The position numbers and the translations under genes were made by a program. This document shows positions 8,871-16,776 of a stretch of 64,000 nt of DNA, piece by piece. The DNA comes from Streptomyces sp. NRRL S-1022 (GTDB lineage: Bacteria > Actinomycetota > Actinomycetes > Streptomycetales > Streptomycetaceae). The notes beneath the pieces were generated by a model that was not told the DNA's origin, made no database searches, and saw only the letters and a program-made list of their open reading frames with translations. Location of the stretch: contig NZ_JOIU01000009.1 of the NCBI RefSeq assembly GCF_000720135.1, positions 62,001-126,000 on the forward strand, in the 5' to 3' direction. Numbering within the stretch: the stretch's first letter is position 1; each line of letters begins with the position of its first letter.

Positions 8871-10211
8871 ATGAGCGAAGCAACGTCAGAACCCTCCGGG
8901 GGAACCCTCAGCGCGGTCCAGGGCACCGCGATGTACGTGGGCGCCGTGCTCGGCACCGGTGTCATCGCCCTGCCCGCACTCGCCGCCGAGAAGGCCGGCC
9001 CCGCGTCGCTGCTGGCCTGGCTGGCCCTGGTCGTCCTGTCGGCTCCGCTGGCCGCCGCCTTCGCCGCTCTGGGTGCCCGCTACCCCGACGCGGGCGGGGT
9101 GTCGACGTACGCCAGGAAGGCGTTCGGCGAGCGTGCCTCCGCCGTCGTCGGCTGGTGCTTCTACCTCGCCGTACCGCCGGGCGCGGCCGCCGCGGCCCTC
9201 TTCGGCGGCGCCTACGTCTCCTCCGCCGTGGGCGGCGGCACCACCACCACGACCGTCACCGCCGCCGGGCTGATGGTCGTGGTCACCGGCGCCAACACGA
9301 TGGGCCTGCGCGTGACGGGACGGTTCCAGTTCATGCTGGCCGGGCTGCTCGTCACGCTGCTGCTGATCTCCGTCGCGCTGTCGCTGCCGAAGGCGGACAC
9401 GGCCAACCTCGAACCCTTCGCCCCGCACGGCTGGTCCGCGGTCGTGCCGGCGGCCGCGCTCCTGGTCTGGAGCTTCGCGGGCTGGGAGGCGATCACCCAC
9501 CTGGCCGGCGAGTTCAAGCGCCCGGCGCGCGACCTGCCCCGGGCCACCTACTCGGCCGTGGTGATCGTGGGCACGCTGTACCTGCTGGTGGCCTTCGCGG
9601 TCATCGTCGTCCTCGGGGCCGGCGCCTCCCACTCCGACGCCCCGCTCGGCGACCTGATGGCCCGGGGCCTGGGCGGCAACGCCCGCTACCTCGCCGCGGG
9701 CGCGGCACTGCTGCTCACCACCGGCGCCATGAACGCCTACTACGCCGGTGCCGCCAACCTCGGTGCCGCCCTCGCCCGCGACGGCGCGCTGCCCGGCTGG
9801 ATGTCCCGCGGCAGCGTCGCCGGAGAGGTGCCGCGGCGCAGCCTCGCCGTCGTGTCCGCCCTGTCCTTCCTGGCCCTGTTCGCCGTGGAGCTCACCGGCC
9901 TGGGCACCGAGCCGCTCGTCCTGCTCACCACCGGCTCGTTCGTGGCCGTCTACGCGGTCGGCGTGGCCGCCGCCGTACGGCTGCTCCCGAAGGGGACCAA
10001 GGGACACGCCTCCGCGCTGGGCGCGTGCGTCGCCGTGGCGGCCCTGCTGATCATGGCCGGCCTCTACCTGCTCTGGCCGCTGGTCGTCGCCGGCGCCGCC
10101 CTGCTCTACCTGCGGCTGAACCGGCGCCGCCGCGCACTGGCCGAGCAGGCCGTCGTACCCCCGGTGCCGCCGCTGGAGACGGCCGCCGACGCGCAGGAAG
10201 CGGCATCGTGA
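8871..10211 (+). CDS. APC family amino-acid permease
   Basis: 446 residues with about 12 membrane spans. The APC-type first helix reads MYVGAVLGTGVIALPALAAEKAG, holding the GxG-type unwound substrate-site segment (about residues 18-28), and the sixth-helix region LVWSFAGWEAITHLAGEF fits the YjeH/APC group. The start is taken at the ATG at 8871 (an in-frame ATG lies 12 bp upstream). It is divergent from the GlxA-type regulator. Its TGA overlaps the next GTG (GTGA), so it heads a four-gene coupled operon. Likely an amino-acid or amine transporter; substrate unknown. Confidence 0.85.
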   Translation: MSEATSEPSGGTLSAVQGTAMYVGAVLGTGVIALPALAAEKAGPASLLAWLALVVLSAPLAAAFAALGARYPDAGGVSTYARKAFGERASAVVGWCFYLAVPPGAAAAALFGGAYVSSAVGGGTTTTTVTAAGLMVVVTGANTMGLRVTGRFQFMLAGLLVTLLLISVALSLPKADTANLEPFAPHGWSAVVPAAALLVWSFAGWEAITHLAGEFKRPARDLPRATYSAVVIVGTLYLLVAFAVIVVLGAGASHSDAPLGDLMARGLGGNARYLAAGAALLLTTGAMNAYYAGAANLGAALARDGALPGWMSRGSVAGEVPRRSLAVVSALSFLALFAVELTGLGTEPLVLLTTGSFVAVYAVGVAAAVRLLPKGTKGHASALGACVAVAALLIMAGLYLLWPLVVAGAALLYLRLNRRRRALAEQAVVPPVPPLETAADAQEAAS

Positions 10212-10879
10212 CCCTCCCGGCGCACACCGCGGCCACGCCCGCCGCGTGGTCGCCCCCGACCGTACGGAGCCTGCACCTCGCGGTGGCCGCCTTCCTGGGC
10301 CGGGACGTCGACGCGCCGGCTCCGCCGGTGACGGCCTCGTACGCGCCGCTGGCGCACGACGACCCGCCCGCCGCGCTGAAATGGCTGAACTCCTGGGGAT
10401 GCAGGATCCGCTATCCCCGCCCCGGCGAGGCGGACGTCTTCGGTCCCGCACTGCGCGCGTGGACAGCGCGCTGGTACCCGCTCCTCCCGGGCCCGGACAC
10501 CCCGCTGCGCGAACTCACCGACGACGACATCGCGCCCCTCGGCGAGTGCTACGCCGACCTGTCCGCGCTCCGCGTCGGCCCGCCGGAGCGCCCCCGCACC
10601 CTGGGCGCGACCGCCGCCTCGAAACTCCTCCACGGGCTGCGCCCGCGCACCCTCGTCCCCTGGGACGAGGCCATCGCCCGCAGGCTGCACGGCGCCCGGG
10701 ACGCCGCGGCCTACGTGGCGCACCAGCGGCTGAACCGGGACTGGGCCCGGCGCGTCCTGGCCGACAGCGGCCTGGAGGAGGAAGAGCTCGCCGTCCTGTA
10801 CAGGTGTCCCGGACGGCCACTCGCGAAGATGCTGGACGACTACGCGTACATCACATTGACTCGAACGGACACAAGGTGA
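10208..10879 (+). CDS. Conserved hypothetical protein (DUF6308-like)
   Basis: 223 residues, soluble, rich in Arg and Trp. It resembles, from memory, the actinobacterial DUF6308 group: ASKLLHGLRPRTLVPWDEAI near residue 140 followed by a helical C-terminus. Such proteins seem to carry a helix-hairpin-helix-like core, but no catalytic motif is evident. The GTG start at 10208 overlaps the permease stop (GTGA) and its own stop overlaps the VOC-gene start in the same way. Confidence 0.8.
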   Translation: MTLPAHTAATPAAWSPPTVRSLHLAVAAFLGRDVDAPAPPVTASYAPLAHDDPPAALKWLNSWGCRIRYPRPGEADVFGPALRAWTARWYPLLPGPDTPLRELTDDDIAPLGECYADLSALRVGPPERPRTLGATAASKLLHGLRPRTLVPWDEAIARRLHGARDAAAYVAHQRLNRDWARRVLADSGLEEEELAVLYRCPGRPLAKMLDDYAYITLTRTDTR

Positions 10880-11310
10880 TCCTTCGTATAGACCACATCG
10901 GGCTGGCCACCGAGGACCCCGATGGTGTTGCCGCCTTCATGACCACGCTCGGCATGCGCAAGTACGACGAAGGGCACGCCGACGACTACGGGGTGGCCTG
11001 CGAGTTCTGGCAGTTCGGGGGCGGCCTGGGCAACCCGGCCGTGGAGATCGTCTCCCCGACCCAGGAACGCTCCGCCATCAGCGGCCGCCTGCAGCGCCAG
11101 GGCGCGGGGCTGTACCACATCGCCTTCGAGGTCGACGACCTCGAAAGCGAGACGGCCCGGCTGCGCGCCCAGGGCTTCACGGCGGTCGACGCCCAGCCCT
11201 GCAAGGGGGCGCGCGACGGGATGACGGTGGTCTTCCTGTACGCCCCGGCGCCGGCCAGCCTGCTGATCGAACTGGTCCACTACGCACCGGACCGGGGGTG
11301 CGGCGCGTGA
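10876..11310 (+). CDS. VOC family protein (glyoxalase / methylmalonyl-CoA epimerase-like)
   Basis: 144 residues with the two beta-alpha-beta-beta-beta units of the vicinal-oxygen-chelate fold: IDHIGLATEDPDGVAAFM at the start (His ligand at about residue 7), a mid-protein Glu in AVEIVSP, LYHIAFEVDDLESETARL near 80, and a C-terminal LIELVHY supplying the last Glu. The pattern is close to methylmalonyl-CoA epimerases and glyoxalases. The GTG start is fixed by the GTGA overlap at 10876. The substrate is unproven. Confidence 0.82.
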   Translation: MILRIDHIGLATEDPDGVAAFMTTLGMRKYDEGHADDYGVACEFWQFGGGLGNPAVEIVSPTQERSAISGRLQRQGAGLYHIAFEVDDLESETARLRAQGFTAVDAQPCKGARDGMTVVFLYAPAPASLLIELVHYAPDRGCGA

Positions 11311-11663
11311 TCACCCTCGACGACGTCCGCGCGGCGGCACTGCACCTGCCCCGCACCCAGGAGCATCTGGTCCGGGAGTACGTGAAGTTCAAGGTCGGCC
11401 GCATCGTGTACGCCTCGGTCTCCCCGGACGAGACCACGATGGGCTTCGCCTTCCCCCGCGAGGAACGCGAGTCCCTGATCGCCTCCGAGCCCGACAAGTT
11501 CCAGCTGCCCCGCGCCTCCGACCTGCGCTACAACTGGGTCCAGTTGCGCATGCCGGCCCTCACCCCCGAGGAACTGGCCCCCCTCGTCGTGGACGCCTGG
11601 CTGATGGCGGTCCCCAGGTCCGTCGGCGAGGCCTACCTGGAGTCACTGCCCGCGCAACCGTGA
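11307..11663 (+). CDS. MmcQ/YjbR family DNA-binding-like protein
   Basis: 118 residues of the MmcQ/YjbR fold: VRAAALHLPRTQEHLVREYVKFKV, a GFAFPREERESLI middle, and LRYNWVQLRMPALTPEELAPLVVDAW near the C-terminus. The GTG at 11307 overlaps the VOC stop (GTGA); an in-frame GTG at 11298 is an alternative. It is the last gene of the coupled operon and is followed by a strong hairpin. The family has a cyclophilin/DNA-binding-like fold with no firm function. Confidence 0.83.
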   Translation: MITLDDVRAAALHLPRTQEHLVREYVKFKVGRIVYASVSPDETTMGFAFPREERESLIASEPDKFQLPRASDLRYNWVQLRMPALTPEELAPLVVDAWLMAVPRSVGEAYLESLPAQP

Positions 11664-11669
11664 CACCGC

Positions 11670-11703
11670 CGGCCCGGCCGGGCCCACCACCCCGGCCGGG
11701 CCG
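11670..11703 (+). terminator. Terminator hairpin after the APC-MmcQ operon
   Basis: Perfect 13-bp inverted repeat (CGGCCCGGCCGGG at 11670-11682, complement 11691-11703) with an 8-nt loop, 6 bp after the MmcQ stop. Confidence 0.75.
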
Positions 11704-11985
11704 CTGCGTTCACGCCCCCCTGCGACACGGACACCGACCCGGTGTCCTTGTGATCACAATAAAGTCACACGCCTTCGCGGGTTCTTCACATCTCCCTCCG
11801 GTGGATTATCTTCTTGCTACTTACAACTTTGGGGGACGAACTGCCGCCAGGCGGGGTATCTGCCTGATTCCGGCATGAAGCGGTCTGCTTCGGATTTCGT
11901 CGAAGCGGCCGGCCTCCCCCTGCCCAGGGGGACATGACGCCGCTCGCACCCCTGTAGCCACCGGCGAAGCAAATGGAGTGTGAGC
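11704..11985 (+). promoter_or_regulatory. Upstream region of the UDP-sugar dehydrogenase gene
   Basis: A 282-bp non-coding stretch, unusually A/T-rich for this genome around 11750-11830. The run TACTTACAACTTTGGGGGA (about 11817-11835) resembles TTCTACAAA...CTTCTGGGGGGA upstream of the microprotein gene (13491-13524), hinting at similar promoters for the two units. A G-rich/C-rich pair near 11910-11935 could form a hairpin in the leader. No riboswitch class is recognised. The promoter role is inferred from position and base composition. Confidence 0.4.
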
Positions 11986-13365
11986 ATGGCAGCCACCGCT
12001 GCACCGGATCCCGCCGTGCCCGGGGGAGCGGCTGACAGTGACGAGCCGGCCCCCCGCCTGACCGTCATAGGTACGGGCTACCTCGGGGCCACCCATGCGA
12101 TCTGCATGGCCACCCTGGGCTTCCACGTCCTCGGCGTGGACGCGGACGCGGGGAAGGTCGGCAAGCTCAACTCGGGCGAAGTGCCCTTCTTCGAACCGGG
12201 ACTTCCCGAGCTGCTGACGAAGGCACTCGACTCCGGCCGCCTGCGGTTCACCACGAGCTTCGCCGACGCTGCGGAATTCGGCGACGTGCACTTCATCTGT
12301 GTCGGCACCCCGCAGCAGCCGGGTTCGGACGCCGCGGACCTGCGATACGTGGACAGCGCGGTCACCGAGCTGGCGGCACACCTTCGCCGGCGTGCCCTCG
12401 TCGTCGGCAAGTCGACCGTGCCGGTCGGCACGGCTGCCCGGCTCACCGAGCTGGTGCGGCGTGTCGCTCCTGCCGGACGGGAGGTCGAAGTCGCCTGGAA
12501 CCCGGAGTTCCTGCGCGAGGGGTACGCCGTGGACGACACATTGCACCCCGACCGGCTGGTCTTCGGGGTGTCCTCCGACTGGGCCGAGAGCCGGCTGCGC
12601 GCCGCCTTCGGCCCCGTCATCGACGAGGGGACGCCGGTCGTGGTCGCCGATCTGACGACGGCGGAGCTGGTGAAGATGGCCGCCAACTCCTTCCTCGCCA
12701 CGAAGATTTCCTACATCAACGCCATGGCCGAGATCTGCGAGGCCACCGGTGGTGATGTCACCCGGCTCGCCGAGGCGCTGTCCCACGACGACCGGATCGG
12801 CGGCCGCTTCCTCAAGCCTGGCCTGGGGTTCGGCGGCGGATGTCTGCCCAAGGACATCAGGGCCTTCGCCCACCGCGCCGAAGAGCTGGGCGTAGGCCAA
12901 GCGGTCAGCTTCCTGCGGGAAGTGGACGCGATCAACAAGCGGCGCCGGGAACGCACCGTGGAGCTCGTCGCGGAACTCGTCGGCGGCAACCTCACGGGCG
13001 TGCGAGTGGCGGCACTGGGTGCGGCCTTCAAGCCGAACTCGGACGACATCCGCGACGCTCCGGCCCTCGACGTCGCCACCGCGCTGCATCGGCTCGGGGC
13101 GCAGGTGACGGTCACGGACCCGGCGGCCACGGACAACGCCCGACGGGGCCATCCCGAACTCACCTACGCCGCAGACGCGATGTCCGCGGCGGCGGGCGCC
13201 GATGTCGTCGTACTGCTCACCGAGTGGAACGAGTTCCGTCTCGTCGACCCCGAGGCGATGGGTGCCGTCGTCGCGCGAAAGCGCATCATCGACGGCCGGC
13301 ACGCACTGGATCCGGCCCAATGGCGCGCGGCGGGCTGGGAGTACCGCGCCCTCGGCCGTCCCTGA
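11986..13365 (+). CDS. UDP-glucose/GDP-mannose 6-dehydrogenase family protein
   Basis: 459 residues. An N-terminal Rossmann domain (VIGTGYLGATHAICMATLGF, about 23-42), the central dimerisation domain with AWNPEFLREGYAVDD (about 170-185) and the active-site loop GFGGGCLPKD (about 282-291), whose Cys forms the thiohemiacetal, and a C-terminal domain with LGAAFKPNSDDIRDAPAL (about 345-362). All catalytic motifs are intact. The enzyme oxidises a UDP-hexose (probably UDP-glucose) to the uronic acid using NAD+. The ATG at 11986 follows GGAG at suitable spacing. It lies upstream of a hyaluronan-synthase-like transferase, so it probably supplies UDP-glucuronate for an extracellular polysaccharide. 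Confidence 0.92.
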   Translation: MAATAAPDPAVPGGAADSDEPAPRLTVIGTGYLGATHAICMATLGFHVLGVDADAGKVGKLNSGEVPFFEPGLPELLTKALDSGRLRFTTSFADAAEFGDVHFICVGTPQQPGSDAADLRYVDSAVTELAAHLRRRALVVGKSTVPVGTAARLTELVRRVAPAGREVEVAWNPEFLREGYAVDDTLHPDRLVFGVSSDWAESRLRAAFGPVIDEGTPVVVADLTTAELVKMAANSFLATKISYINAMAEICEATGGDVTRLAEALSHDDRIGGRFLKPGLGFGGGCLPKDIRAFAHRAEELGVGQAVSFLREVDAINKRRRERTVELVAELVGGNLTGVRVAALGAAFKPNSDDIRDAPALDVATALHRLGAQVTVTDPAATDNARRGHPELTYAADAMSAAAGADVVVLLTEWNEFRLVDPEAMGAVVARKRIIDGRHALDPAQWRAAGWEYRALGRP

Positions 13366-13528
13366 TCCCTGCTTCGCCACATGGTCAACCTGAAAAAGAC
13401 GTCGGTTTGCCGCGCCTCGTTGCCTGATGTGTCACAGGTCACAGTCCACCAGGCCTGAAGTCCTTCAACGTTCACATATGATCTTCACGCTTTCTACAAA
13501 AAATCTTCACTTCTGGGGGGAGTTCTCT
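13366..13528 (+). promoter_or_regulatory. Promoter/leader region upstream of the microprotein and glycosyltransferase
   Basis: Non-coding 163 bp with an A/T-rich core. TATGAT at 13477-13482 is a plausible -10; no convincing -35 was seen. A GGGGGGAG ribosome site lies just before the ATG at 13529. It suggests that the glycosyltransferase unit can be transcribed separately from the dehydrogenase. Confidence 0.4.
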
Positions 13529-13699
13529 ATGTCGGACGGTCAGCAGCTCGCCGCGACCGGCGCCGGTGGTCTCACGGTCGCCGGGGTGACCATCTACACC
13601 GGGTGGTGGATGGTCGCCGTGGCCGCCAGCGTGGTCCTGGCGGGAATCTTCGTGACCCGTATGGGCTTCCGCAGGCGCCAGTCCGTGGGCGAGGAGTGA
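13529..13699 (+). CDS. 56-residue membrane microprotein with a sortase-signal-like layout
   Basis: The protein is essentially LAATG (residues 7-11), then a glycine-rich turn, a hydrophobic span (about 17-43) and a basic RMGFRRR stop-transfer tail. This is the order of an LAxTG cell-wall sorting signal, but with only six residues ahead of it and no secretion signal. The ATG has a very strong GGGGGGAG site. Its TGA overlaps the GTG of the glycosyltransferase (GTGA), so the two are co-translated. More likely a small partner or membrane anchor of the polysaccharide synthase than a true sortase substrate; this is inference. Confidence 0.75.
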   Translation: MSDGQQLAATGAGGLTVAGVTIYTGWWMVAVAASVVLAGIFVTRMGFRRRQSVGEE

Positions 13700-15297
13700 G
13701 CCGCGGACACCGCGAGCAGGAACCGGTGCTGTCCGCCTGGCAGCACCGGTCGGGCTCCGTACTGATCGCCATCTGCGGGCTGGCTCTGCTCACCGTCTGG
13801 ACCGCCCACCACGTACTCGTCGTCTCCAGCTGGGACTCACGGACCACCGGACGTCTGTCCTTCGTGTGGCTCGGCACCTTCGTGCTCTTCGCCATCCAGG
13901 TCACGCTCTACCACCTGGACCGGCCGACCCGCGTCCCCGCCAAGGCGCGGGAGCGTCTGGACCGACTGCACGTGTCGATCCTGATGCCGGTCTACAACGA
14001 GGACCCCGGCTACCTGAAGCTGGGTCTGGAGTCCTTCCTGCAGCAGACCCGCCGGCCCGACAGCGTCCATGTCGTCGACGACGGCTCCACCACCACGGAC
14101 TACGCGGCCGTGCGTGACTGGTGGCTGGCAGCAGCTCCGCAGGCGGGCGTGCACACCACGTGGCAGCGGGTACCGAACGGCGGTAAGCGGCACGCTCAGG
14201 CGCATGGTGTCGGAGCCAGCCCGGAGGCGGACGTCTACATCACGGTGGACTCCGACTCCTACCTCGACCCGCACGCGGTGGAGGAGATCCTCAAGCCGCT
14301 CTCGAAGCGCCGCGTGCAGTCGGTGGCAGGCATCGTCATCGCGACGAACAACAAGGGCCCCGGCCGCCCCGTCTACAGCCCGCCACAGGGCCAGGCGTCC
14401 CGTGGGGCGGTCCGGCAGGCCAGGAGGCAGCACCGCAAGGCGCTCCTGCACTGGCGCAGCAGCCAGTTGCTGGCCCGGACGACCGACCTGTGGTTCGTCA
14501 CCTCGCAGATGGTCGACCGTTCGGGGCAGTCCGCCGTGGGCGCCGTCATGGTCAACTCGGGGCCGCTGGCGGCCTACCGCGCCGCCGTCGTCCGGGAAAA
14601 CCTGGGCTCCTACCTCAACGAGACCTTCATGGGCCGCGGCGTCGCGTTCAGCGACGACAGCATGCTCACTCTGTACGCGCAGGAACGCGGCCTGACGGTC
14701 CAGCAGACGACAGCCATCGTCTTCACGGCCATGCCGGAACGCTGGAACCACTTCGGGCGGATGTACCTGCGGTGGATGCGCGGTTCCACGATCCGCTCCA
14801 TCTGGCGCATGCGGTACCTGTCCCTGGCCCGGCCCGCCTTCTGGCTCCACGCGATGCGCTGGATCCAGATGGTCCTCACCCAGATGGTGACCGTGTGGCT
14901 GCTGGTGGTGGAACCGGTCGCCTACGACAACAGGCCCCCGCTCAGCATGCTGTGGATACCCTTCCTGCTCGGCTGGGCCCAGGGCCTGCGCTACCTCGGC
15001 ATCATCCGCACCGACGAGCGGATCCGGTCCCGGTTCCTCACCTGGCTGATGATGCCGCTGGCGATCATCATGGCCTGGACCTGGTTCCGATGGCTTCGCT
15101 GGTACGGCATCCTCACCTGCGCCAAGACGGGCTGGGGCACCCGTCAGAACGGCGCCGAAGTCTCCCTCGCGGACGGGACGACATCAGCCCAGGCCCCCGT
15201 GCCGGCCGCCGCACCCGTGTACGCGGCCGCGGAACCCTGGTACGAAGACGGCACGTCACCCCAGCAGCACTGGCCGCCCATGGCCTCCACACCCTGA
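13696..15297 (+). CDS. Family 2 glycosyltransferase, hyaluronan/cellulose-synthase-like membrane enzyme
   Basis: 533 residues. N-terminal membrane spans (about 18-65) precede a GT-A domain with VSILMPVYNEDPGYLKLGL (about 93-111), VVDDGS (about 127), the metal-binding YITVDSDSY DxD region (about 180), GVAFSDDSMLTL (catalytic-base Asp region, about 315-326) and YLRWMRGST (about 356), which stands in for the processive QxxRW motif. Three or more C-terminal spans follow. The order matches NodC/HasA-type processive synthases. The GTG at 13696 overlaps the microprotein stop. With the upstream UDP-sugar dehydrogenase it probably makes and extrudes a uronic-acid-containing polymer. The proline-rich C-terminus is unusual. 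Confidence 0.88.
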   Translation: MSRGHREQEPVLSAWQHRSGSVLIAICGLALLTVWTAHHVLVVSSWDSRTTGRLSFVWLGTFVLFAIQVTLYHLDRPTRVPAKARERLDRLHVSILMPVYNEDPGYLKLGLESFLQQTRRPDSVHVVDDGSTTTDYAAVRDWWLAAAPQAGVHTTWQRVPNGGKRHAQAHGVGASPEADVYITVDSDSYLDPHAVEEILKPLSKRRVQSVAGIVIATNNKGPGRPVYSPPQGQASRGAVRQARRQHRKALLHWRSSQLLARTTDLWFVTSQMVDRSGQSAVGAVMVNSGPLAAYRAAVVRENLGSYLNETFMGRGVAFSDDSMLTLYAQERGLTVQQTTAIVFTAMPERWNHFGRMYLRWMRGSTIRSIWRMRYLSLARPAFWLHAMRWIQMVLTQMVTVWLLVVEPVAYDNRPPLSMLWIPFLLGWAQGLRYLGIIRTDERIRSRFLTWLMMPLAIIMAWTWFRWLRWYGILTCAKTGWGTRQNGAEVSLADGTTSAQAPVPAAAPVYAAAEPWYEDGTSPQQHWPPMASTP

Positions 15298-15726
15298 GAT
15301 CCCGCCTCCGGTACGCCTGCCGACACCGCAGGCGGCCGCCGGCCACGCCACCCCCGGGGAAAGCACCGCCGGCCACGACCCACGAGCCCGGCGACAGACG
15401 GCTCCGGTGAGCCGGTCGCCTCGCGGCGGTACCGGTCACCCGGCGTGACTGCCGCCAGGTGCCCAGGACGGGCGGGGAAGAGGATGCGACGCTGGAGTGA
15501 GGGGCCCGCGAGCGGAGGCCCGAGCACGTCCCGTCCGGGACCCTCTCCCACGGCCTGACGACCATGTCCCGTGCGGCCCGACGGATGCGGCGCGCAATCG
15601 TGCGGCCGGTCCGCGGGCCCGCCGGCCGGGGCACCACCCACCGGGCGTCGCCAGGCGGCCTCACCACGCGGCTCCGGCCCGCCGGGACCGGGACCGCGCG
15701 ACCGACCCGGAAGGCAGGTCCGTCCC
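15298..15726. other. Intergenic region, no gene seen
   Basis: 429 bp between the glycosyltransferase and a small secreted protein. All open frames here are GC-driven and lack start signals. No strong terminator was recognised. Part of it (about 15371-15413) shares the short phrase GGCTCCGGTGAGCC with 16090-16103. Confidence 0.5.
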
Positions 15727-16002
15727 ATGCGTACGTCGACCCGTATCGCCGGTGCCCTCACCGGCCTCACCCTCACCCTCGGCGGCGCGGTCCTCAGCGC
15801 TCCCGCGGCCCGGGCGGACATCCCCGCCTGCACACGGATGGCCGAACTGGCCGGAGCCACCGCGTCCGACTCCGTCACGGCGGCCTGCAGCCGGGGCGTG
15901 GTCGGAGACCTGCAGGGCTGTGTCACCGGGCTGACCGCGGCCGGAGTGGCGGGCGGCGCCGCGACCGGAGCCTGCCGGGCGGCGGCCCACGAACCACGCT
16001 AG
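15727..16002 (+). CDS. Small secreted four-cysteine protein
   Basis: 91 residues. MRTSTRIAGALTGLTLTLGG is a classical signal peptide start and cleavage is expected after AARA near residue 31. The mature part is about 60 residues with four cysteines (PACTRM, TAACSR, LQGCVT, TGACRA), which could form two disulfides, and a Gly/Ala-rich helix. ATG at 15727 follows GGAAGGCAGG. It is not a recognised family. The even cysteine spacing suggests a compact helical extracellular protein. Confidence 0.72.
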   Translation: MRTSTRIAGALTGLTLTLGGAVLSAPAARADIPACTRMAELAGATASDSVTAACSRGVVGDLQGCVTGLTAAGVAGGAATGACRAAAHEPR

Positions 16003-16273
16003 GAGGACCCCGCGCGACAGCCGCCGGCCCGCACCGGATGCGGCGGGTACGGCCCATCCCCTCCTCGGCCCCGGCGCGCCCGGCCACGACCCGGCTCCGG
16101 TGAGCCCTCCTGCCGTAGCTCCCGCCGCAGCGCACGTCACCGCCCGGACACGGCCCCCAGCCCTGCCGCGCGGGCCCCATACGGAGCGCCCATGCTGAGG
16201 AGGAGGGCGCCGTCGTCCAGGGCCCCGTCCTTCCCGAAGGCCGCACGAGGGCGCCCGAGAGAAGGAGGAAGTC

Positions 16274-16468
16274 ATGCGCATGCGCAGAATCCTGGGCCTC
16301 GCCCTGGCCGCGGCAACCCTTGCCGGTGTGAGTGCCGTCGGCGCCGCCGCCTCGTCTCCGGACATCTCCAGAGACGACTGCACGGCCGCCGGCGGACAGC
16401 TCGTTTCACGCCCCTACGCCGGCGACACCTGCGTGCTGCCTGACGGGACCACGCAGGCGATCACCTGA
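16274..16468 (+). CDS. Small secreted two-cysteine protein
   Basis: 64 residues with a signal peptide (MRMRRILGLALAAATLAGVS, cleavage near AASS at about 31) and a mature part of about 32 residues with two cysteines (RDDCTAAGG, GDTCVLPDG). ATG at 16274 follows a strong GAAGGAGG site. No family is recognised. It sits between the other small secreted protein and the BNR-repeat protein, all on the same strand but with large gaps, so probably separate transcripts. Confidence 0.72.
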   Translation: MRMRRILGLALAAATLAGVSAVGAAASSPDISRDDCTAAGGQLVSRPYAGDTCVLPDGTTQAIT

Positions 16469-16776
16469 CCCAACGGCGCACGGCCGGGCGACCGGTCCGG
16501 CCGCCCCCGCCGGCATCGCCCACCGGCGTGGCCCTACGGGCGCGCCGTAACAGCACGACCAAGGAGCCGACCGGCTCGGTGCACCCGCCGGTCGGCTCAG
16601 CCATGCTCCCCGGCCCAGGAATGACTCCGTCGTTCGGCCCATCAAGGGCACCGGCCGCAACGCCGAAATCGACGAAGCGGAGTCGCCCCACCCCCGCGTT
16701 CCGGAACCCTCCGCGCCCCAGACCGCCCCGATGACGGCGGTCCCGTACCCGGCCACCGGCCCGGAGGAGATCCCTC
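16469..16776 (+). other. Intergenic region with a terminator-like hairpin
   Basis: 308 bp without a convincing gene. A perfect 10-bp stem (AGCCGACCGG at 16565-16574, complement 16588-16597) probably ends transcription of the small secreted protein gene. The rest shows nothing recognisable before the GGAGG site of the BNR-repeat gene. Confidence 0.55.

Noticed and set aside
13529..13699. Genuine sortase-anchored surface protein
   Set aside because: Only six residues precede LAATG and there is no signal peptide, so nothing would be displayed.
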